Source: Chloroflexota bacterium
GTDB lineage: Bacteria > Chloroflexota > Limnocylindria > QHBO01
NCBI GenBank assembly: GCA_024636135.1
Contig: JAGXHP010000016.1
Span: 1 to 10,311, forward strand
Length of the DNA stretch: 10,311 bases
Direction of reading: 5' to 3'
In this document: piece after piece, positions 1 through 9,862 of the stretch
How positions within the stretch are numbered: position 1 is the first letter of the stretch
Layout of the letters: each line of letters starts with the position of its first letter
The notes under the pieces: generated by a model
Seen by the model: the letters and a program-made list of their open reading frames with translations, nothing else
Databases searched by the model: none
What the model was told of the DNA's origin: nothing
Made by a program: the position numbers and the translations under genes

Positions 1-20
1 CGCGCAGGCCGTGCCGGCGA

Positions 21-185
21 TCAGGCGTCGTGCGTCTCGCCCTTGGCGTCGGGATCGGCGTCGGATTCGGGTGGGATGTTCGCCTCGTCGGCGTCGGTCA
101 TCTCCGGGTCGTACGCCATGCCCTCGTCGGGTGGCTGGTTCTTCGGCTGCTCGACGCTCCGGGCGTCGGGTTCGCGATCTGTCAT
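21..185 (-). CDS. Small acidic hypothetical protein (54 aa)
   Basis: I do not recognise a family. The ATG at 185 is preferred over an upstream in-frame TTG at 221, because an AGGAGAGGG ribosome binding site ends four bases before the ATG and would lie inside the coding region if the TTG were used. The product has 17 Asp/Glu against 4 Lys/Arg, with many Pro and Gly and almost no hydrophobic residues. It is therefore probably intrinsically disordered and soluble, with no signal peptide or membrane segment. It lies 57 bases downstream of the stand-alone LeuA-domain gene on the same strand, so it may be the last gene of the BCAA operon. No terminator is seen between the two. That it is translated is inferred from the good ribosome binding site; no function can be given. 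Confidence 0.5.
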   Translation of the reverse strand: MTDREPDARSVEQPKNQPPDEGMAYDPEMTDADEANIPPESDADPDAKGETHDA

Positions 186-242
186 CGGACCCTCTCCTGC
201 GTACTGCCCGGCCTCTTGCAAGGCGCGCGCCGGATCAGGCGC

Positions 243-764
243 TCAGTTGTTGTAGGCCGACATGATCCGGTCCTTGGCGCCGGTCCGATGCTCGGGATCG
301 GTCTCATGCGTGTCGGTGCTTCCGGGCGCGGGAACGGCGGCGGCGATGTCCACGCCGGTGTCCACCAGCAGGGCGTTGAGGGCGTCCACGTACGCGCCCA
401 CCGACGCCTCGAGGATGTTCTCGCTCACGAACTCGCCGGGATAGACCGGTCCGTCGTCATCCGAGCGGCTGCGGATCGACACGGTCACCGAGCCCTTCGT
501 CTCGTGGCCCGGACCCTGGGCGTGGACGTCGTAGGCGACCAGCGCGATGCCCTCCCCGAGCAGCGGAGCCAGGGCATCGTCCACGGCCCGCATGAGCGCG
601 TCGACCGCGCCGTTTCCGTCGGCATGGGCACGCCAGCGGTGGCCGCCGCCATGGAGCACCAGGGACGCACGGCTGCCGCGATCGCTGCCGCTGGTCGCCG
701 ACCAGCGCTCGATGCTCAGGCCGTCCGAGGCGCCCGGGTTCGCGTCGGTCTGGGAAGTGGTCAT
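243..764 (-). CDS. Free-standing LeuA-type regulatory (dimer) domain protein, 173 aa
   Basis: The whole protein corresponds to the C-terminal allosteric domain of 2-isopropylmalate synthase (LeuA_dimer fold), without the catalytic TIM barrel. Residues about 17-66 (IERW, then AHADGNGAVDAL at 47-57, VDDAL at 61-65) match LeuA of this operon at LEHW and AGGNGPVDAL. Residues about 71-133 (LVAYDVHAQG, SENILEASVGAYVDALN) match its LVDYQLRSVG and STNVVEASLRAYISAVN. The DTTLRDG and HxH metal-site motifs of the enzyme are absent. About 40 residues at the C-terminus are Pro/Thr/Asp-rich and probably disordered. The ATG at 764 has an AAGGAG site ten bases upstream, and the gene begins 39 bases after ilvE. 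In the enzyme family this domain binds Leu (LeuA) or Ile (CimA) and mediates feedback inhibition. Here it could act in trans on LeuA or CimA, or be a BCAA-binding protein; that role is inference. Confidence 0.85.
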   Translation of the reverse strand: MTTSQTDANPGASDGLSIERWSATSGSDRGSRASLVLHGGGHRWRAHADGNGAVDALMRAVDDALAPLLGEGIALVAYDVHAQGPGHETKGSVTVSIRSRSDDDGPVYPGEFVSENILEASVGAYVDALNALLVDTGVDIAAAVPAPGSTDTHETDPEHRTGAKDRIMSAYNN

Positions 765-774
765 CGGGTCGTGT

Positions 775-780
775 CTCCTT
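775..780 (-). promoter_or_regulatory. Ribosome binding site of the stand-alone LeuA-domain gene
   Basis: AAGGAG on the minus strand lies ten bases before the ATG at 764. It fixes that start and shows the gene has its own translation initiation after the 39-base gap from ilvE. Upstream genes are instead coupled by overlapping stops and starts. Confidence 0.6.
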
Positions 781-803
781 GCTGGGTCGTCCGCGCGCGG
801 CGG

Positions 804-1741
804 TCAGATCGGCGTGAGCCAGGATGCGTAGCGGTCATCGCTGCCGCGGACGGCTGCGAAGTAGCGCTGCTGGATGTCGAGTGATGTCGGGAACTCCCCC
901 GTGCCCACCGGACGATCGTCGACCGAGGAGATCGGCGCAACCTGCACGCCGGTCCCGGTGAGGAAGATCTCGTCCGCCAGGTACAGCTCCGAGCGGTCGA
1001 TTCGGCGCTCGGCGACGTCGTGGCCCGCATCGGCGGCGATGCGCAGGATCGCTGCACGGGTGATGCCGGCCAGGACGTCATCGGACAATGGTGGCGTGGC
1101 GATCTCGTTGCCGCGGACCACGAACAGGTTGGCGGCCGACGCTTCGGCCACGTGCCCGTCGCCGGTCAGGAGGATCGCGTCGTCGTAGCCGCCGGCATGC
1201 GCGTCCTCGGCGGCGAACGCGGCGTTCACGTACGAGCCACTGATCTTGCCCCGTGCCGGGATCGCGTTGTCGCTGACGCGCTGCCAGCCCGAGACCGTGA
1301 CCCGGATGCCGCCGGTCGGCAGGTAGTCGCCCAGCGGAAGCGTGAAGATGCCGACCCGGTCCTCCATGCCACTGAGCTGGACCCGAATCGCGGGCGCCGA
1401 CTTGTAGACCAGCGGCCGAATGTAGGCGTCGCCCTCATGCGCATTGCGACGCAGGAGGTCGAGAGTGATCTCCACCAGGTCGGCCGCCGACTCCGGCACG
1501 GTCGCCCGCAGCAGGCGCGCGTTGCGCAGGAGACGCTCGTAGTGCTCGCGAGCGAAGAGGATCGCGCTGCTGCCATCGGCCTGCCGATAGGCACGAATGC
1601 CCTCGAACACGGCTGTGCCGTAGTTGAAGGTGTGCGTCGCGATGCTGACCTTGGCCTCGCCGACGGGCACGACCGCGCCCTCGAAGTAGGCCCACGCTCC
1701 CAGGCCGGCGGCCGCCGACGCCGGTCGCGGTTCGGTGGCGG

Positions 1742-1745
<4 letters not shown>
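804..1745 (-). CDS. ilvE: Branched-chain amino acid aminotransferase
   Basis: This is a fold-type IV PLP aminotransferase of 313 residues, the usual IlvE length. It transfers an amino group from glutamate to the 2-oxo acids of valine, leucine and isoleucine, the final step of all three pathways. Visible motifs are GTAVFEGIRAY (43-53), the PLP lysine K167 in RGKISGSYVN, EASAANLF (201-208) with the conserved Glu, LSDDVLAGITR (220-230) and GTGVQVAPISSVDDRPVG (264-281). The last motif separates IlvE from D-amino acid transaminase and aminodeoxychorismate lyase. The start is GTG at 1745. It overlaps the cimA stop as GTGA and is preceded by GGAGAGG four bases upstream. The gene closes the tightly coupled block; the next gene downstream follows after 39 bases. 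Confidence 0.95.
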
Positions 1746-3390
<1,645 letters not shown>

Positions 3391-3394
<4 letters not shown>

Positions 3395-4491
3395 GCGGTC
3401 ACCTCCAACCCTGCGCCGATGCGCGCCAGGAGAAAGCCGGCGACCGCCTCGGTCCCGTCTGACCCGCCGAGGTCCGCCGTCCGCGGGCCATCCTCGATCG
3501 CGGCAGTCACCGCGGACTCCAAATCGTCGGCGGCATCGGCCTCGCCGAGGCTCAGGCGAAGCATCATCGCGGCGCTGGCGACCGTGGCCAGGGGATTGGC
3601 GACGCCCTTGCCGGCGATGCCCGGCGCGCTGCCGTGGACTGGCTCGTACATGCCGAGCCGTCCCTTGGCCGTGGTGCGCGTGCCGAGGCTGGCCGATGCC
3701 ATGAGGCCCAGTGATCCGGCGATGGCGGCTGCCTCGTCGGACAGGATGTCGCCGAACAGGTTCTCGGTGACGATGACGTCGTAGTGCGTCGGCTGGGTCA
3801 GGATGAGGTAGGCGGTGGAGTCGACGAGCGCGTGCTCAACGGTCACGGATGCATGTCGGGCGGCGACCTCGTTGACGACCTCGCGCCAGAGGCGGCTCGA
3901 GGCCAGCACGTTGGCCTTGTCCACGCTGGTCAGGTGTCCGCGCCGGCCCTCGGCGAGCTCGAACGCCAGCTCGACGATGCGCTCGATCTCGGCGCGGGTG
4001 TAGCGCAGGGTGTCGACCACCGACTCGACACCGTCGTGTTCTTCCCGACCCTGGGGGCGGCCGAAGTAGAGACCGCCGGTGAGCTCGCGCAGGATGAGGA
4101 TGTCGGCGCCGTCCCGCACCTCCGGACGAAGCGGGGAGGCCGCAGCGAGCGCCGGGTGCGCCGTGACGGGGCGAAGGTTGGCGAACAGCTCGAGCTCGGA
4201 ACGCAGGGCCAGCAGAGCATCCTCGGGTCGGGCCGCGGCCGTCGGGTCGTCCCAGCGGGGTCCGCCGACGGCACCCAGCAGGATCGCATCGGCGGATCGA
4301 CACGCCTCGAGCGTCGCCGGCGGGAGCGCGCGGCCGGACTCGTCGATCGCCCTACCGCCCACGCTCTGCTCGTCCCAGCGCACGTTGAACCCGAACGCGG
4401 CGCCGGCCGCGTTGACGCAGCGCCGCGCCACGTCGCAGACCTCCGGCCCGATCCCGTCGCCGGGCAGATAGGCGACCGAGTGCGTCCTCAT
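3391..4491 (-). CDS. leuB: 3-isopropylmalate dehydrogenase
   Basis: The 366-residue protein is of normal length. It oxidatively decarboxylates 3-isopropylmalate in leucine synthesis, and by family precedent 3-methylmalate in the citramalate route. Motifs in order are LPGDGIGPEV (9-18), RELTGGLYFG (135-144, with the active-site Tyr142), SVDKANVL (189-196, Lys192), NLFGDILSDEAA (244-255, metal-binding Asp residues), GSLGLMASASLG (259-270) and EPVHGSAPGIAGKG (283-296). The last motif is unusual: it is normally HGSAPDIAGK, and the Asp that contacts the NAD adenosine ribose is Gly291 here (codon GGC at 3619-3621). Cofactor preference may therefore be altered. The ATG at 4491 overlaps the leuA stop as ATGA, with GGGAG six bases upstream. 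Confidence 0.95.
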
Positions 4492-6131
4492 GGATGGCTC
4501 CCGGCGGGGGTCGGGACGGGATCAGGGTCACCACCGGCGCGCCGCTGTCGTGCGGCGGCCACCGCATCAGCTGCCGCGGGGTGCTCCGCGATCAGCTTGT
4601 TGACTGCCGAGATGTACGCACGCAGCGAGGCCTCGACGACGTTGGTGGAGAGGCCGTGGCCGGTGAAGGTCTGGGGCACGTCGCCGTCTCCGGCCGGTGC
4701 CGAGATCTTGACCGTCGCCTCGCCCTGCGCGTCCTCTCCGGACCCGACCGAACGCAGCTGATAGTCCACGAGCTGCGGACGCCCGCTGATGATCTGCTCG
4801 AGCGCGTTGTCCACCGCGGACAGAAGCGCGTCGACCGGCCCGTTGCCGCCGGCGAATGCGCGGAACGTCTTGCCCTCGTAGAAGAGCGACACGTTGCCGG
4901 AGCTCGACTCGCCCTGGCGGCTGGCTGCTGCCCAGTGCTCCAGCCCCACGAGCTGCGGGACGGGATCGGCGTGCTGCTCGGCCAGCGCCAGCAGGTCCGC
5001 GTCGGTCACCTGCTTCTTCTGGTCTCCCAGCGTGATCGCCTCGGCGTAGAGCGTGTCGAGCGTCTCTGGCTCGACGTGGATCCCCAGGCGCCGCAGCCGC
5101 TCGTCGAACCCGGCACGGCCCGAGAGCTTGCCCAGGGTCAGCGTCGACCCGGACAGGCCCACCGACTCCGGCGTCATGATCTCGTAGGTCAGCGGGTTCT
5201 TCAGGAACCCGTCCTGGTGGATCCCCGATTCGTGGGCGAACGCGTTCGCCCCGACGACGCTCTTGTTCGGCTGGACCACGATGCCGGTGAGGTAGCTCAC
5301 CAGCCGGCTCGTGCTCGTCAGCTGCTCGGTGGCGACGCCGGTGGTCGCCGACCGGAACTGCCCCGGACGAGTGCGAAGCGCCATCACGACCTCTTCGAGC
5401 GACGCGTTGCCGGCGCGCTCGCCCAGGCCGTTGACCGTGACCTCGACCTGGCGCGCACCGGCCTGGATGGCGGCCAGGGTGTTTGCGGTCGCCAGCCCGA
5501 GGTCGTTGTGGCAGTGCGTGCTGACGATGGCTCGCTTGCCGACGAGCTTCACCACCTGCTTGATGACCGCCGCGTACTCCTTCGGCTCGGTGTATCCGAC
5601 GGTGTCCGGCACGTTGATGACCGATGCGCCGGCGTTGACCGCGACCTCGTAAGCCTCCAGCAGGAATGGCAGCTCAGAGCGTGAGGCGTCCTCGGCGCTG
5701 AACTCGACGTCGTGGTCGTCGCCCACCATGCGCCGCGCCTGCGCCACGCAGGTCCGGATGCGCTCGAGCACGTCCTCGCGGGTCGTGCGCAGCTTGTGGG
5801 TGATGTGGATGTCGCTGGTGGCGATGAAGACGTGGAGCTGCCGCCTGCGCGCCGGCTCCAGTGCCGCCGCGGCAACCGTCACGTCGGCCGGCACGCAGCG
5901 GGCCAGCGCGGCGATGGCGGGAGCGTCGTCGGCTGCACCGACCTCGGTCGAGATGCGACGCACGGCTTCGGCCTCGCCCGGCGATGCGGCCGGGAAGCCC
6001 GCCTCGATGACGTCGACCCGGGTGCGTGCCAGCTGGCGCGCCACGGTCACCTTCTCGTCGACGGTCAGGGAGGCCCCGGGGGTCTGCTCGCCGTCGCGGA
6101 GGGTGGTGTCGAAGATTCGGATCCGGGGCAT
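4488..6131 (-). CDS. leuA: 2-isopropylmalate synthase
   Basis: This enzyme condenses acetyl-CoA with 2-oxoisovalerate, the committed step to leucine. The 547-residue protein has an HMGL-like barrel with DTTLRDGEQTPGAS (8-21), HCHNDLGLATAN (206-217, metal-binding His residues) and GLGERAGNASLEEVV (235-249). A linker region contains HESGIHQDG (300-308). The C-terminal LeuA_dimer domain spans about 395-515 (AGGNGPVDALLSAV at 427-440, STNVVEASLRAYISAVN at 495-511). The last 30 residues are Ala/Pro-rich. The ATG at 6131 overlaps the ilvC stop by one base (TGATG). Purine-rich sequence (GAGGTAAGGAG) lies just upstream. The regulatory domain is intact, so leucine feedback inhibition is expected. The same domain recurs in cimA and in the free-standing protein at 243-764. 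Confidence 0.95.
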   Translation of the reverse strand: MPRIRIFDTTLRDGEQTPGASLTVDEKVTVARQLARTRVDVIEAGFPAASPGEAEAVRRISTEVGAADDAPAIAALARCVPADVTVAAAALEPARRRQLHVFIATSDIHITHKLRTTREDVLERIRTCVAQARRMVGDDHDVEFSAEDASRSELPFLLEAYEVAVNAGASVINVPDTVGYTEPKEYAAVIKQVVKLVGKRAIVSTHCHNDLGLATANTLAAIQAGARQVEVTVNGLGERAGNASLEEVVMALRTRPGQFRSATTGVATEQLTSTSRLVSYLTGIVVQPNKSVVGANAFAHESGIHQDGFLKNPLTYEIMTPESVGLSGSTLTLGKLSGRAGFDERLRRLGIHVEPETLDTLYAEAITLGDQKKQVTDADLLALAEQHADPVPQLVGLEHWAAASRQGESSSGNVSLFYEGKTFRAFAGGNGPVDALLSAVDNALEQIISGRPQLVDYQLRSVGSGEDAQGEATVKISAPAGDGDVPQTFTGHGLSTNVVEASLRAYISAVNKLIAEHPAAADAVAAARQRRAGGDPDPVPTPAGSHP

Positions 6132-7195
6132 CAGCTCCTTACCTCGCCGCTCGGGGCGTCGGCGGTGCGGCGGTTGCCATCGGCCCAGCCGTCGGGTGCC
6201 TGCTTCGGGCCGATGAAGGCCATGTGGGACCGCAGCTCGGCGCCGACCTCCTCGAGTCGTGAGCCCGCGTTCTCGGCCCGCATCCGCTTGAACTCGGGAG
6301 CGCCGCGGCGGCCCTCCTCGATCCAGCGCTTCGCGAACGTCCCGTCCTGGATCTCGGTCAGGATCCGCTTCATCTCGGCGCGGGTCTCCGCGTTGACGAT
6401 CCGCGGGCCTGACACATAGTCGCCGTACTCGGCGGTGTCGCTGATCGAGTAGCGCATGTACTGCATGCCGCCCTGGTACATGAGATCGACGATGAGCTTG
6501 AGCTCATGCATCGTCTCGAAGTACGCGAGCTCGGGCTGGTAGCCCGCGTCGACCAGCGTCTCGAATCCGGCCTGGACGAGCGACGTGACGCCGCCGCACA
6601 GCACGGCCTGCTCGCCGAACAGGTCGGTCTCGGTCTCCTCTGCGAACGTCGTCTCGAGGATGCCGGCCCGTCCGGCGCCGATCCCCCGGGCGTAGGCCAG
6701 CGTCCGCGTCCGTGCGCTCCCGGTGGCCTCGCGATGGACCGCGAACAGCGCCGGGACGCCGCCGCCTCCCTCGTACAGCCGTCGGACCAGGTGGCCCGGG
6801 CCCTTTGGGGCCACCATCCCGACGTCGATGCCGCCGGGCGGGTCGACCTCTCCGAAGTGGATGTTGAACCCGTGGGCGAACATCAGCAGCGCGCCATCCT
6901 GAAGGTTCGGCTCGATCTCGCCGTGGTACACACCGGGTGCCGCGGTGTCCGGAACGAGCACCATCACGACGTTCGCACGCTTCGTGGCGGACGCGGCGTC
7001 GGTGACCTCGAGCCCGGCCTCACGCGCCCGCTCGGCCGATGTCGAGTCCGGTCGTAGGCCAACCACGACGTCCACGCCGGACTCGGCGAGATTGCGTGCG
7101 TGCGCCTCGCCCTGGCTCCCATAGCCGATGACGGCCACGGTCTGGCCGTCGAGTGCCGATGCGTCGATGTCGGCGTCGTAGATGAGCTTGGTCAT
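6131..7195 (-). CDS. ilvC: Ketol-acid reductoisomerase (class I)
   Basis: This enzyme converts 2-acetolactate and 2-aceto-2-hydroxybutyrate to the dihydroxy acids of the valine/leucine and isoleucine pathways, using Mg2+ and NAD(P)H. At 354 residues it is the short class I form. Motifs are GYGSQGEAHA (24-33, Rossmann), the beta2-alphaB loop GLRPDSTS (46-53), AHGFNI (107-112, catalytic His108), APKGPGHLVRR (129-139), DLFGEQAVLCGG (191-202, metal ligands Asp191 and Glu195) and ETMHELK (227-233, Glu227 and Glu231). The Ser/Thr-rich loop end suggests NADPH. An Asp replaces the Gly commonly seen in this loop, so cofactor preference is not certain. The ATG at 7195 overlaps the ilvN stop as ATGA, with GGAG ten bases upstream. 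Confidence 0.96.
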   Translation of the reverse strand: MTKLIYDADIDASALDGQTVAVIGYGSQGEAHARNLAESGVDVVVGLRPDSTSAERAREAGLEVTDAASATKRANVVMVLVPDTAAPGVYHGEIEPNLQDGALLMFAHGFNIHFGEVDPPGGIDVGMVAPKGPGHLVRRLYEGGGGVPALFAVHREATGSARTRTLAYARGIGAGRAGILETTFAEETETDLFGEQAVLCGGVTSLVQAGFETLVDAGYQPELAYFETMHELKLIVDLMYQGGMQYMRYSISDTAEYGDYVSGPRIVNAETRAEMKRILTEIQDGTFAKRWIEEGRRGAPEFKRMRAENAGSRLEEVGAELRSHMAFIGPKQAPDGWADGNRRTADAPSGEVRS

Positions 7196-7760
7196 TCCGG
7201 TGTGGCTCCGTTCTCGATATCGCTGGATGAATCCGCTGCCATGGCCACGGCACCGGCACGCACGAGGCGGCGCAGACCGTGGCTGCGAAGCGCCTCCAAT
7301 GCGCGGTTGATCGCGTCGGGTGCGGCCGTCAGGCGGGCGCGCCAGACTGATGCGTCGCGGGTCAGGATCTCGCCGCCGGCCGACGCCAGGACGCCCTCCA
7401 GCTCGCGCTTGTCGGCCGTGCCGCGCGGCGGGGTGAGCTCGACGAGCACGAGCTCCAGCTCGAGGTGGGGACGTCCGGTGAGATCCGTCACGTCGAGCAC
7501 CTCGATGAGTCGCTCGAGCTGCGCGAGCACCTGGCGCAGGTGGCCGTCGTCGCCGCGGATCGCGATCGTCATGCGCGAGTGGCCCGGTTCGTGGGTTGTG
7601 CCGACCGTCAGCGACTCGATGTTGAAGCTCCGCGCACGGAGCAGCCCGGAAACGCGGTTGAGCGTGCCGGGCCGATCTACCACCAGCGCACTCACCACGT
7701 GCCGGCGGTGGATCGCATCGGCCTCGCCGGCCGGTCGGGTCTGACGGGCTGCCATTGCGC

Positions 7761-7764
<4 letters not shown>
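7192..7764 (-). CDS. ilvN: Acetolactate synthase, small (regulatory) subunit
   Basis: This is the regulatory partner of IlvB; it activates the catalytic subunit and confers valine feedback. The 190-residue protein has an N-terminal ACT domain (about 22-95) and the C-terminal AHAS small-subunit domain (about 100-178). The motif RPGTLNRVSGLLRARSFNIE (31-50) retains Gly33 and Asn48, equivalent to Gly14 and Asn29 of E. coli IlvH, which are needed for valine response. Feedback control is therefore probably intact. The N-terminus is about 15-20 residues longer than typical, and about 15 extra residues follow at the C-terminus. The GTG at 7764 is chosen because it overlaps the ilvB stop (GTGA) and has GAAGG at a suitable distance. 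An ATG three codons later has no well-placed site. Confidence 0.94.
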
Positions 7765-9506
<1,742 letters not shown>

Positions 9507-9516
9507 GGTTCTCGGG

Positions 9517-9522
9517 TCCTCT
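9517..9522 (-). promoter_or_regulatory. ilvB: Ribosome binding site of ilvB
   Basis: AGAGGA on the minus strand lies ten bases before the ATG at 9506. It begins only four bases downstream of the T-rich tail of the attenuator terminator. It therefore decides the ilvB start and lies on the read-through transcript only. Confidence 0.6.
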
Positions 9523-9525
9523 GGG

Positions 9526-9564
9526 AGAAACAAGAACCCCGCCTGGCTCTCGGCCTGGCGGGGT
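9526..9564 (-). terminator. Intrinsic terminator of the ilvB attenuator
   Basis: On the minus strand ACCCCGCC (9564-9557) pairs perfectly with GGCGGGGT (9543-9536). Inside lie an A-A mismatch and a second GGC/GCC stem closing a five-base CGAGA loop. The hairpin is followed immediately by TCTTGTTTCT, seven T in ten bases. This is a strong rho-independent terminator pointing into ilvB, only 20 bases before the ilvB ATG. It sits after the BCAA-rich leader peptide and inside the operon region, so it is best read as the conditional terminator of an attenuator rather than the end of ilvD. Confidence 0.9.
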
Positions 9565-9625
9565 GGCGGTTGCGCTGTTCGGGTTGCCTGTCCGGCTACT
9601 CGGTCGAGCGTCCTCCATCCCGCCA
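9556..9625 (-). promoter_or_regulatory. Antiterminator pairing of the ilvB attenuator
   Basis: The minus-strand segment TGGCGGGATGG (9625-9615, leader codons 39-42) pairs with CCACCCCGCCA (9566-9556) at 10 of 11 positions, the exception being one A-C mismatch. The second segment contains the complete 5' arm of the terminator, so the two structures are mutually exclusive. The first segment starts just two codons after the last control codon. A ribosome stalled within the Leu/Val/Ile codons would leave it free to form the antiterminator. A competing small hairpin, CATCC-TTCTT-GGATG (9638-9624), overlaps its 5' edge and could act as the pause or protector stem. The complementarity is visible directly; the switching model is inference from classical BCAA attenuators. 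Confidence 0.72.
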
Positions 9626-9739
9626 TCCAAGAAGGATGACGAGCCGAAGAATGCTGATAAGTACGAGCACGCCGAGGAGCCCGGCCTGGACCGGGCGCAC
9701 GGTGGACTTGGCGGCGACGGTGCCGCGCTCAGTGGACAT
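9596..9739 (-). CDS. BCAA attenuator leader peptide (47 aa)
   Basis: This short frame has 47 codons and a TAG stop. Residues 21-37 read LLGVLVLISILRLVILL, in which 14 of 17 are branched-chain (8 Leu, 3 Val, 3 Ile). It lies upstream of an intrinsic terminator and ilvB, the classical arrangement in which ribosome stalling at control codons reports charged tRNA levels. Four of the eight Leu codons are CTT, and GTA and ATT also occur. These are A/T-ending codons that the neighbouring high-GC genes seem to use sparingly, and they could sharpen stalling. The start ATG at 9739 has at best a weak GGTAGGG upstream and may instead be leaderless. Alternatives are a 34-residue version from the GTG at codon 14, or a real small membrane protein, since the run could also form a helix. 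The terminator and antiterminator favour the leader-peptide reading. Confidence 0.85.
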   Translation of the reverse strand: MSTERGTVAAKSTVRPVQAGLLGVLVLISILRLVILLGWRDGGRSTE

Positions 9740-9745
9740 GGGGCG

Positions 9746-9774
9746 ACCCTACCAGTGCTGTCAACCCCGCGCAA
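9746..9774 (-). promoter_or_regulatory. Putative promoter of the ilvB operon leader
   Basis: On the minus strand TGGTAGGGT (9754-9746) fits an extended -10 (TGnTAnnnT). TTGCGC (9774-9769) lies 17 bases upstream of TAGGGT as a weak -35. Exactly six bases, CGCCCC, separate the -10 from the leader ATG, so transcription would start at or next to the A of the ATG. A perfect TTGACA (9764-9759) is also present, but it is only seven bases from this -10. With 17-base spacing it would instead use a poor -10 over the ATG. The remaining bases up to ilvD (9775-9862) hold no gene I can support and no convincing ilvD terminator. Confidence 0.45.
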
Positions 9775-9781
9775 TCTTCGT

Positions 9782-9795
9782 GCTCAGGGGTGAGC
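9782..9795. repeat. Short inverted repeat upstream of the leader promoter
   Basis: GCTCA-GGGG-TGAGC is a perfect 5-base inverted repeat with a four-base loop, just upstream of the proposed -35. No T-tract follows on the minus strand, so it is not a terminator. It could be an operator half-site pair or chance in GC-rich DNA. Confidence 0.2.
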
Positions 9796-9862
9796 GCGAG
9801 GCTGACTGTCTGATGCTTGCCGTCCTGGTCGAGCGCCCGGCCGACGCAAGGGTGCCAGGGGA

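Noticed and set aside
226..241. GCGCC-TGATCC-GGCGC hairpin between the free-standing LeuA domain gene and the small acidic gene
   Set aside because: The stem is only five bases with no T-tract. Such repeats are common by chance at this base composition.
30..884. A 284-residue plus-strand frame over the distal genes
   Set aside because: It spans the ends of several minus-strand genes and their gaps, with shadow-like composition (Arg/Val/His-rich) and no recognisable domain.
3784..5684. Long plus-strand frames (325 and 396 residues) opposite leuB and leuA
   Set aside because: Their codon-position bias mirrors the minus-strand enzymes; no motifs were found.
9596..9739. Leader frame as a genuine single-span membrane protein
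   Set aside because: The hydrophobic run could form a helix. However, its position before a terminator and ilvB, and the complementarity of its 3' codons to the terminator arm, fit an attenuator leader better. It is kept only as an alternative.
9759..9764. Perfect TTGACA as the -35 of the operon promoter
   Set aside because: It is seven bases from the extended -10, and at 16-18 base spacing the hexamers lie over the leader ATG and lack TAnnnT. It may still contribute but is not the best pairing.
9814..9853. CTTGC/GCAAG inverted repeat after ilvD as a terminator
   Set aside because: The loop is long, the stem is short with a bulge, and no T-tract follows on the minus strand.
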